A DNA stretch of 64,000 bases from Nocardia harenae NBRC 108248 (GTDB lineage Bacteria > Actinomycetota > Actinomycetes > Mycobacteriales > Mycobacteriaceae), in the NCBI RefSeq assembly GCF_001612885.1, contig NZ_BDBH01000001.1, positions 1 through 64,000 on the forward strand. The letters run 5' to 3'. Under the pieces are notes generated by a model that made no database searches, had not been told where the DNA came from, and worked only from the letters and a program-made list of their open reading frames with translations. Shown here piece after piece: positions 58,045 through 64,000 of the stretch. How positions within the stretch are numbered: position 1 is the first letter of the stretch; every line of letters begins with the position of its first letter. Both the position numbers and the translations under genes were made by a program.

Positions 58045-59313
58045 GTGCTCACGACGACACCGGCGCCCCCGGTGCGCGCCGCGCGGGCCGCGGTGTTCAC
58101 GGTCTTCGCGCTCAACGGCTTCCTGCTCGCGCTCTGGGTGGTGCACATCCCGGCGATCACCGATCGCACCGGGGTGGCCCCCGCCCAGCTCGGCACCTTC
58201 ATCTTCCTGCTGGCCGGTGCGGGCATCGTCGGCATGCGGATCACCGGGCCGCTGGCCGACCGGTTCGGCAGCCGGGCGCTGGTCGCGGCCGCGGCGGCGC
58301 TCATCTCGCTCGGCATCGCCTGCCCCGGCTTCGCCACCGGGCCGCTCACCCTCGCGCTCGCGCTCGCCCTCTTCGGCTTCGGCAACGGCGCGCTCGACGT
58401 CTCGATGAACACCCAGGCGGTGCATGTCGAGCGGGCCTACGGCCGTCCCATCATGTCCGCCTTCCACGCGCTCTTCTCCGCGGGCGGCTTCCTCGGCTCG
58501 CTGGTCGGCGCCGCGACCCAGCGCGCCGGGCTCGACCTGCGGCTCACCCTGGTGCTGGCAGGCGCCACCGGGCTGCTGCTCACCGCCGCGCTGGTGCCGC
58601 GGCTGCTGCGCGAGCTGCCCGCACCGGAGCAGGCGGCGGCTCCCGCGCCGGAGCAGGCGCGTCGCCGGGCCCGCGGGCTCCAGGTCTTCGCGCTGGCCGC
58701 CATCGCCTTCGTGCTGCTGCTCACCGAGGGGGCCGCGGCCGATTGGAGCGCGCTGCAGGCCCGCGACCACCTCGGCGCCACCGAGTCCACCGCCGCCTTC
58801 GCCTTCGCCGCCTTCACCGGCACCATGACCGCGGGCAGGCTGGTGGCCGATCGGGTGAGCGGCCGGTTCGGGCCGGTCTTCGTGGTGCGCTGGGGCTGTG
58901 TGACGGCCGGGCTCGGGCTGGCGCTGGTGGTGTTCTCGGGCTGGCTGCCCGCCACCCTGCTCGGCTGGGCGCTCTGCGGGATCGGGCTCTCCGGCGGGGT
59001 GCCGCAGATCTTCACCGCCGCGGGCAACCTGGGCTCCGGCGGGTCGGCGGGCACCGATATGTCCCGGGTCTTCGCCATCGGCTACGTCGGGCTGCTTGCC
59101 GGGCCCGCCGTTATCGGCTGGCTCACCGAGCTGGTGCCGCTCACCACCGCGCTCGCGGTGCCGCTGGTGCTGGTGCTGGCGTGCTCCTGGTTCGCGGGCA
59201 TGGTCGCCCCCGACACACCGAATGCCCCCGACACACCGAATGCCCCCGACACACCGAATGCCCCCGACACCAGGAATGCCCCCGACATGCGGAACGCCCC
59301 CGCTCGCGAGTGA
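58045..59313 (+). CDS. MFS transporter with C-terminal hexapeptide repeat
   Basis: 422 aa, 12 predicted helices. The motif A loop is GPLADRFGSRALVA (residues about 72-85), with a second copy at GRLVADRVSGRFGP. A long central loop (AAPAPEQARRRARG) follows helix 6. This is the YbjJ/FucP-like group of sugar or drug MFS proteins. After the last helix the chain ends in three copies of APDTPN, then APDTRN and APDMRN, which is unusual for an MFS protein. The stop codon lies inside the terminator hairpin. It is divergent from an AraC regulator. Confidence 0.88.
   Translation: MLTTTPAPPVRAARAAVFTVFALNGFLLALWVVHIPAITDRTGVAPAQLGTFIFLLAGAGIVGMRITGPLADRFGSRALVAAAAALISLGIACPGFATGPLTLALALALFGFGNGALDVSMNTQAVHVERAYGRPIMSAFHALFSAGGFLGSLVGAATQRAGLDLRLTLVLAGATGLLLTAALVPRLLRELPAPEQAAAPAPEQARRRARGLQVFALAAIAFVLLLTEGAAADWSALQARDHLGATESTAAFAFAAFTGTMTAGRLVADRVSGRFGPVFVVRWGCVTAGLGLALVVFSGWLPATLLGWALCGIGLSGGVPQIFTAAGNLGSGGSAGTDMSRVFAIGYVGLLAGPAVIGWLTELVPLTTALAVPLVLVLACSWFAGMVAPDTPNAPDTPNAPDTPNAPDTRNAPDMRNAPARE
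59206..59295 (+). repeat. 18-bp tandem repeat at the 3' end of the MFS gene
   Basis: Five copies of an 18-bp unit (GCCCCCGACACACCGAAT) run in frame, the first three identical and the last two diverged. They encode APDTPN repeats and run directly into the terminator arm. Confidence 0.9.
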
Positions 59314-59326
59314 GCGGGGGCGTTCC
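59291..59326. terminator. Strong bidirectional terminator overlapping the MFS stop codon
   Basis: GGAACGCCCCCGCTC (59291-59305), loop GCGAGT, exact complement (59312-59326). The 15-bp perfect stem lies between the convergent MFS and pntB genes and includes the last MFS codons. Confidence 0.85.
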
Positions 59327-59337
59327 TGGCGGAGCGA

Positions 59338-60768
59338 TTACAGCGCCTTGAGTTCCTCGGTGACCGCACCGACGGACTTCTTGGCATCGCCGAACAGCAT
59401 GGAGGTGTGGTCGGCGTAGAACAGCGGGTTGTCGATGCCTGCGAAGCCGGAGTTCATCGAGCGCTTGAGCACGATGACGCTCTTGGCCTGGTCGACATTG
59501 AGCACCGGCATGCCGTAGATCGGGCTGGCGGTGTCCTCGCGGGCAGCCGGGTTGGTGACGTCGTTCGCGCCGATCACCAGGGCGACGTCGGTGCGGTTGA
59601 ACTCGCCGTTGACGTCGTCCATCTCCTTCATGGCGTCGTAGGAGACCTCGGCCTCGGCCAGCAGCACGTTCATGTGCCCCGGCATCCGGCCCGCGACCGG
59701 GTGGATGGCGTACTTGACCTCGACGCCCTTGGCCTCCAGCAGCGCCGCCATCTCCTTGACCGCGTGCTGCGCCTGCGCCACCGCCATGCCGTAGCCGGGG
59801 ACCACGATCACCTGGTTGGCGTAGGCCATCTGGATCGCGGCATCCGCGGCGCTGGTGGCCTTGGCCGACTTCTGCTCAGCCCCGCCGCCCGCGCCGGGCG
59901 CCGTCCCGCCGCCGCCGAAGCCGCCGGCGACGATCGCCGGGATGGAGCGGTTCATGGCCTTGGCCATGAGGTTGGTCAGGATGGTGCCCGACGCGCCGAC
60001 GATCATGCCCGCCACGATCATGGCGGTGTTGTTCAGCGCCAGCCCGGCCGCCGCGGCCGACAGCCCGGTGAGCGCGTTGAGCAGCGAGATCACCACCGGC
60101 ATGTCCGCGCCGCCGATGGGAAGCACCACCATGAGCCCGAGGATGCCCGCCGCGACCAGCAGCAGCACCATCCACCACCACTCGGCGCCGCCGTCGCTCG
60201 CGCCGAGCCCGATGACCACCGCGGCCGCCACCGCGACGATGAGCAGCAGCAGGTTCAGCGGCTGCTGCAGCTTCCCGACGCCGATCGGCTTGCCCGGCAG
60301 GATTTCCTGCAGCTTGCCGAAGGCGATGAGCGAGCCCCAGAACGAGATCGAGCCGATGATCGCCGCGAAGAGCGAGCCCACGATGATGTGGACGGTCGGC
60401 TCCTCGCCGTGCTTGAAGTTCGAGAACCCGGTGGTGTCGAGGAACTCGGCCCACGCGATGAGCGCGACCGTGCCGCCGCCGACGCCGTTGAACGCCGCCA
60501 CCAGCTGCGGCATCGCCGTCATCTTGGTGTACTTCGCCGGCGGGACGCCGAGCACGACGCCGACCACGAGGCCGCCGACGATCAGGATCCAGTTGTTCGT
60601 GTCGCGCACCGCGATGAGCGTCGCGACCACCGCGAGCCCCATGCCGAAGGCGGCGATCCAGTTGCCGCGCACCGCCGTCTTCGGGCCGGTCAGCCCCATC
60701 AGGCCGTAGATGAAGAGCGCGAAGGAGACGATGTAGAGGATATTGACCAGATTGTCCATCGGACTCAC
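59338..60768 (-). CDS. pntB: NAD(P) transhydrogenase subunit beta
   Basis: Carries half of the proton channel and the NADP(H)-binding domain III of the proton-translocating transhydrogenase, which makes NADPH from NADH. The 476-aa protein has about nine helices, then domain III with VVPGYGMAVAQAQHAVKEM, YAIHPVAGRMPGHMNVLLAEA, VIGANDVTNPAAREDTASPI and VLKRSMNSGFAG. GTG at 60768 overlaps the previous stop; the ATG at 60759 is an alternative with better SD spacing (GGTGAGTGAG). It ends at the terminator shared with the MFS gene. Confidence 0.95.
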   Translation of the reverse strand: MSPMDNLVNILYIVSFALFIYGLMGLTGPKTAVRGNWIAAFGMGLAVVATLIAVRDTNNWILIVGGLVVGVVLGVPPAKYTKMTAMPQLVAAFNGVGGGTVALIAWAEFLDTTGFSNFKHGEEPTVHIIVGSLFAAIIGSISFWGSLIAFGKLQEILPGKPIGVGKLQQPLNLLLLIVAVAAAVVIGLGASDGGAEWWWMVLLLVAAGILGLMVVLPIGGADMPVVISLLNALTGLSAAAAGLALNNTAMIVAGMIVGASGTILTNLMAKAMNRSIPAIVAGGFGGGGTAPGAGGGAEQKSAKATSAADAAIQMAYANQVIVVPGYGMAVAQAQHAVKEMAALLEAKGVEVKYAIHPVAGRMPGHMNVLLAEAEVSYDAMKEMDDVNGEFNRTDVALVIGANDVTNPAAREDTASPIYGMPVLNVDQAKSVIVLKRSMNSGFAGIDNPLFYADHTSMLFGDAKKSVGAVTEELKAL

Positions 60769-61076
60769 TCACCAGCCTTCGGGGCGGCCTTCTTGCCCTT
60801 GAACATGCCGAGCATGCGGTCGGTCACCACGAACCCGCCGATGACGTTCAGCGTGCCGAAGACCAGGGCGACGAACAGGATGATCTGGATGCCGATCGAG
60901 GGGTCCTCCATCCTGCCCAGCGTCACCAGCGCGCCGAGCACCACGATGCCGTGGATGGCGTTGGTGCCCGACATCAGCGGGGTGTGCAGGGTATTCGGGA
61001 CCTTGGAGATCACGGCGAACCCGACGAACCCGGAGAGCACCAGGATCGCGATGTTCGCGAGCAGTTCGGTGTACAT
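60765..61076 (-). CDS. pntAb: NAD(P) transhydrogenase subunit alpha, part 2 (membrane)
   Basis: 103 aa with three transmembrane helices (LLANIAILVLSGFVGFAVIS, IHGIVVLGALVTLG, IILFVALVFGTLNVIGGFVV) and the conserved SKVPNTLHTPLMSGTNAIHG loop, abbreviated here as PNTLHTPLMSGTNAIHG. In E. coli this segment is the C-terminal end of PntA; here it is a separate gene, as in Rv0156. The ATG overlaps the pntAa stop by one base (TGATG), and its stop overlaps the pntB start. Confidence 0.95.
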   Translation of the reverse strand: MYTELLANIAILVLSGFVGFAVISKVPNTLHTPLMSGTNAIHGIVVLGALVTLGRMEDPSIGIQIILFVALVFGTLNVIGGFVVTDRMLGMFKGKKAAPKAGE

Positions 61077-62191
61077 CAGACCGCCTCACGGGTGACGCAG
61101 GAATCGGCGAGGACCTGATCGTCGAAGTCGGGCGCGAACTTGCCGTCCACCAGCATCAGGTCGAGCAGCGCGAAGATGTTCTTGGAGTACAGCTCGCTGG
61201 CGTGCTCCGGCATGGTGGCGGGCAGGTTCAGCGGCGAGGCGATGGTGACGTCGTGCTTCACCACGGTCTGCCCGGGCTCGGTCAGCTCACAGTTGCCGCC
61301 GGTCTCGCCCGCCAGGTCGATGATCACGCTGCCCGGCTTCATGCCCTGCACCGCGGCGGCGGTCACCAGCCGCGGCGCGGGGCGGCCGGGGACGAGCGCG
61401 GTGGTGATCACCACGTCGAAGCCCTTGATGGCATCCTCCAGCGCCTGCTGCTGCTTCGCCTTCTCCTCGTCGGTGAGCTCGCGGGCGTAGCCGCCCTCAC
61501 CGGCCGCGTCGATGCCGAGGTCCAGCCACTGCGCGCCCACCGAGCGGACCTGGTCGGCCACCTCCGGCCGCACGTCGTAGCCGGTGGTGCGGCCGCCGAG
61601 GCGCTTGGCCGTTGCCAGCGCCTGCAGCCCGGCCACACCGACCCCGAGGACGAGCACGGTGGCCGGCTTCACGGTGCCTGCCGCGGTGGTCAGCATGGGG
61701 AAGAACCGGGTCGACTCCGACGCGGCCAGCAGCACGGCCTTGTACCCCGCCACATTGGCCTGCGACGACAGCGCGTCCATGACCTGCGCGCGCGAGATGC
61801 GCGGGATCGCCTCCACCGCGAAGGCCTGCACCCCGGCGGTCTTCAGCGCGCCGATCTGGTTCTCGGCGTTGCGCGGGGCGAGGAACCCGATCAGCGACTG
61901 CCCGCCGGTCAGCTTGCCGACCTCGGCGTCGGTGGGCGGGGCCACCTTCACCACCACATCGGCGGACCAGGGGTCGCCGATGGTCGCGCCGGCCTCCTCG
62001 TAGGCGGCGTCGGGAATCAGCGCGCCCGTTCCGGCGCCCGCCTCCACCACGACATCGACGCCCTTCGCGAGCAGACTCGGGACGATCTTCGGCACCAGGG
62101 CCACCCGCCGCTCGCCCGTGCCGGTCTCACGTACGACCCCGACACGCGCGCCGCGCGGCGACGGGTCGCCTGCGCTCTGCGTTGTCTCCAC
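61076..62191 (-). CDS. pntAa: NAD(P) transhydrogenase subunit alpha, part 1 (NAD-binding)
   Basis: 371-aa soluble domain I that binds NAD(H). Alanine-dehydrogenase-like fold: GVVRETGTGERRVALVPK at the N-terminus, the Rossmann loop VLVLGVGVAGLQALATAKRLGG near residue 180, YDVRPEVADQVRSVGA, and the mobile loop region FDVVITTALVPGRPAPRLVTA. The start is GTG with GAAGGA upstream. It is the first gene of the pntAa-pntAb-pntB operon; the operator-like repeats at 62226-62247 lie just upstream. Confidence 0.95.
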   Translation of the reverse strand: METTQSAGDPSPRGARVGVVRETGTGERRVALVPKIVPSLLAKGVDVVVEAGAGTGALIPDAAYEEAGATIGDPWSADVVVKVAPPTDAEVGKLTGGQSLIGFLAPRNAENQIGALKTAGVQAFAVEAIPRISRAQVMDALSSQANVAGYKAVLLAASESTRFFPMLTTAAGTVKPATVLVLGVGVAGLQALATAKRLGGRTTGYDVRPEVADQVRSVGAQWLDLGIDAAGEGGYARELTDEEKAKQQQALEDAIKGFDVVITTALVPGRPAPRLVTAAAVQGMKPGSVIIDLAGETGGNCELTEPGQTVVKHDVTIASPLNLPATMPEHASELYSKNIFALLDLMLVDGKFAPDFDDQVLADSCVTREAV

Positions 62192-62566
62192 TTGTCAGTT
62201 TCCTTCTCGTGCTGGCAGCGAGCCCTAAGTTACTGGCGAGTAAGTTAGGTCGAATCCTCGCAACTGTACCCGGACCGCGGTGAGCGTAGCTGAGATGCCG
62301 ATCACGTGGCGAAGTTCGCAACTGTTGTTTCGCCGGTTTCACAAATTTGCATTTCCGCAGCGTCTTCCCGGTGCCCGCGGCTTCGCCGGATTCGCCGGTC
62401 CGCGCCGCCCGCCGTCACCGCAGGTGAAACCGGACGAGAAAGGGCAGCCGGGCGCGCAGTACCCCGGCGGTCGGCGAATCCGGCCACGACACGGGTGTGC
62501 GACACGAGTGACGCGTGTCATATCGCGGGTGTCCCCCGCGGCCCGTACGCCGTAAGGTCGCTGGAT
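62192..62566. other. 375-nt region between pntAa and the HIT gene
   Basis: No gene seen. It contains the repeats described at 62226-62247, and the 10-bp sequence TCGCAACTGT twice in the same orientation (62258-62267 and 62316-62325). There is a relatively AT-rich patch with CAAATTTG, and near its right end TAAGGT, 8 nt before the HIT gene start. It probably serves divergent promoters. Confidence 0.5.
62226..62247. promoter_or_regulatory. Operator-like repeats upstream of the transhydrogenase operon
   Basis: TAAGTTA occurs twice (62226-62232, 62241-62247), and the core TTACT-GGCG-AGTAA (62230-62243) is an inverted repeat of the size bound by TetR proteins. On the minus strand each copy reads TAACTTA, which also resembles a -10 box. 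Confidence 0.5.
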
Positions 62567-63010
62567 GTGACCGACTGCGTCTTCTGCGCCATCGTGGCCG
62601 GGACCGCCCCCGCGACCGTCGTCCACGAGGACGCGGACGTGCTGGCGTTCCTTGACATCCGTCCGATCACCCGCGGGCACACCCTGGTGATCCCGAAGCG
62701 GCACGCCACCGAGCTCGACGAGCTGGATCCGGAGCTGGGCGCCACCGTGTTCCGGGCCGGGCACCGGCTGGCCCGCGCCGCCCGCCGCGGCGGGCTCGCC
62801 GCGGACGGCGCGAACCTGGTGCTGAACGACGGCAGGGCCGCCTTCCAGACCGTCGGGCACGTGCACCTGCACGTCATCCCGCGGCACGCGGGCGACAGGG
62901 CCCGCTTCGCCGCCGGCTTCCTGCTGCGCCGCCCGCACGACACCGCATCCACCGCCGCCGCGCTCCGCGCGGGGCTGGCCGCGCTCGACCCGGCGGGCGA
63001 GGACCGATGA
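62567..63010 (+). CDS. HIT family protein (histidine triad)
   Basis: 147 aa. The histidine triad is QTVGHVHLHVIPR (HxHxH near residues 97-101). The N-terminal CVFCAIVAG and RGHTLVIPKRHATELDEL are standard for HINT-type nucleotide phosphoramidases and diadenosine hydrolases. The start is GTG at 62567 (VTDCVFC), with TAAGGT 8 nt before it. The frame is open to 62306 but that part has non-coding composition. It overlaps the next gene by ATGA. Confidence 0.92.
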   Translation: MTDCVFCAIVAGTAPATVVHEDADVLAFLDIRPITRGHTLVIPKRHATELDELDPELGATVFRAGHRLARAARRGGLAADGANLVLNDGRAAFQTVGHVHLHVIPRHAGDRARFAAGFLLRRPHDTASTAAALRAGLAALDPAGEDR

Positions 63011-63873
63011 CCGAGACCGGGGCACGAGGGAGCACACCGGTGAGCGAACCCGAGCAGGCCGAACTGATCGAGCTGCTGACCGAGCAGTGGCAGGCGCTCG
63101 ACCGCCTCGTCGCCGACCTGGACGAGCCCGGCTGGCGCACCCCGACGACGCTGCCCGGCTGGACCGTCTTCGACGTGCTCGCGCACGTGATCGGCACCGA
63201 GTCCTGGCTGCTCGGCGAGCGCCCGCCCGCCGCCGACCCGCTGCGCCCCAAGGTCGACGCGCGCGAGCTGCCGCACGTGCGCAACGAGACCGGCGTGCTG
63301 AACGAGATCTGGGTGGACCGGCTGCGCCCGCTGCCGCCGGCCCGGCTGCGCGAACTCTTCGCCTCGGTCACCGAGCGCCGCGCCGCCGCGCTGCGCGCCC
63401 TCGACGCCGACGCCTGGGCGGCGAAGACCCCGTCGCCGATCGGCGAGGTGAGTTACGGCCGCTTCATGCGGGTGCGGCTCTTCGACTGCTGGATGCACGA
63501 GATCGATATCGCGGACGCGCTCGGCGTCACCGTCGCCGAGGGCGGCCGCCGCGGCGAGGTGGCGTTCCAGGAGTTCCTCGGCTCCATTCCCCGGGTGCTG
63601 GTCAAGCGCGGGCAGGCGCCGGAGGGCGCGCGGATCGAGATCGACCTGAGCGGCGCGCTGGCCCGCACGCTACGGGTCGCGGTGCAGGGCAGGGCCGGGT
63701 TCGTGGACGAGCTGGACGGCCCGCCGGACACCGCGATCGCGCTCGACTCCGGGCTCTTCACCCGGCTCGGCGGCGGCCGGACCGCGGCCGCCGAGCACAT
63801 CGGCGAGATCGCGGTGCGCGGCGACACCGAACTGGGCGAACGACTGGTGCGCTCGCTCGCCTTCACCATCTGA
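63007..63873 (+). CDS. Mycothiol-dependent maleylpyruvate isomerase-fold (DinB-like) protein
   Basis: 288 aa. The four-helix DinB/MDMPI N-terminal domain shows LPGWTVFDVLAHVIGTESWLLG, with the metal His near residue 60, and LFDCWMHEIDIADALGV, with the other two metal ligands near residue 165. A C-terminal SCP-2-like MDMPI domain (about 195-288) includes RVAVQGRAGFVDELDG. The family uses mycothiol, the thiol of actinobacteria, in isomerase or S-transferase reactions. The ATG overlaps the HIT stop; a second GTG lies 12 codons later (VSEPEQAELIELL). Confidence 0.88.
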   Translation: MTETGARGSTPVSEPEQAELIELLTEQWQALDRLVADLDEPGWRTPTTLPGWTVFDVLAHVIGTESWLLGERPPAADPLRPKVDARELPHVRNETGVLNEIWVDRLRPLPPARLRELFASVTERRAAALRALDADAWAAKTPSPIGEVSYGRFMRVRLFDCWMHEIDIADALGVTVAEGGRRGEVAFQEFLGSIPRVLVKRGQAPEGARIEIDLSGALARTLRVAVQGRAGFVDELDGPPDTAIALDSGLFTRLGGGRTAAAEHIGEIAVRGDTELGERLVRSLAFTI

Positions 63874-64000
63874 TGCGGCTCTTCCTCTCCAGCTACCGCT
63901 TCGGCGCGCACGCCGACCGGCTGCTGGAGCTGGTCGGCACGCCGGGGCGGGTCGCACTGATCCCGAATGCCTGCGATGCCTGGCCCGCCGCCTGGCAATC
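63873..64000 (+). CDS. Peptidase E-like (S51) protein, cut by the window end
   Basis: The ATG overlaps the previous stop as TGATG. The 42 visible residues begin MRLFLSSYRFGAHADRLLEL and continue GRVALIPNACDAW. This fits the N-terminus of dipeptidase E/type 1 glutamine amidotransferase-like proteins (fl.SS.......VA.IPNA). The catalytic Ser lies beyond the window. It continues the HIT-MDMPI operon. Confidence 0.7.
   Translation, partial: MRLFLSSYRFGAHADRLLELVGTPGRVALIPNACDAWPAAWQ

Noticed and set aside
59206..59295. Possible CRISPR or iteron repeats
   Set aside because: Contiguous 18-bp in-frame coding repeat without spacers.

Overview
The window is high-GC actinobacterial chromosome, most likely Nocardia or a close Nocardiaceae relative. 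The left part follows the gene order of the Mycobacterium tuberculosis Rv1290-Rv1315 segment (argS-lysA-hom-thrC-thrB-rho-rpmE-prfA-prmC-sua5-wecA-atp operon-DUF2550-cobO-murA-rrn). However, the ATP synthase b and delta subunits are separate genes, and the a and c subunits look like the Corynebacterium/Streptomyces type. MurA carries Asp in place of the fosfomycin-reactive Cys. Many genes start with GTG, and several regulator genes have a -10 box 6-8 nt before the start codon, which suggests leaderless mRNAs.

Region 1 (1-24860, minus strand, core). The left edge carries promoter sequence pointing out of the window, probably for an rRNA operon just outside. Then follow murA, cobO, a DUF2550 gene, the eight-gene F1Fo ATP synthase operon (atpBEFHAGDC) with an AtpI-like gene upstream, wecA, the tRNA-modification gene sua5, prmC and prfA (release-factor methylase and RF1), rpmE, rho with a long leader, and the aspartate-family operon argS-lysA-hom-thrC-thrB.

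Region 2 (24955-32685, mostly plus strand, variable). A DUF3105/DUF305 membrane pair precedes tRNA-Arg(CCG). Between tRNA-Arg and tRNA-Cys(GCA) lies an accessory stretch: an XRE regulator, a small membrane ORF, an orphan hydroxymethylbilane synthase, a previously short and easily missed ORF on the minus strand, and a Pro/Gly/Tyr-repeat membrane protein. A MarR regulator and a membrane-anchored Hsp70-like protein follow.

Region 3 (32861-44689, catabolic). A five-gene minus-strand operon for distal valine degradation (mmsA, acyl-CoA dehydrogenase, 3-hydroxyisobutyryl-CoA hydrolase, mmsB, enoyl-CoA hydratase) has a 12-bp perfect palindrome at its promoter. Next come an alpha/beta hydrolase, a Dabb-domain protein, a TetR gene lacking its DNA-binding domain, an amidohydrolase, and a TetR / SDR + Baeyer-Villiger monooxygenase module with a clear divergent promoter.

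Region 4 (44858-64000). This holds a SNF2 helicase/SWIM-finger pair, a lipoprotein HNH nuclease, a rhodanese, a BenE transporter, the branched-chain ketoacid dehydrogenase operon (E1alpha-E1beta-E2) divergent from an Lrp/AsnC regulator across nested inverted repeats, an SDR, an AraC regulator with a hotdog thioesterase, an MFS exporter, the three-gene proton-translocating transhydrogenase operon, a HIT protein, a mycothiol-dependent maleylpyruvate isomerase-fold protein, and the start of a peptidase E-like gene cut by the window end. The bkd operon makes acyl-CoAs from Val/Leu/Ile ketoacids, and the mms operon 15 kb away completes the valine branch.

No integrase, transposase, CRISPR array or rRNA gene was seen. 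All assignments are from reading the sequence; no database search was run.
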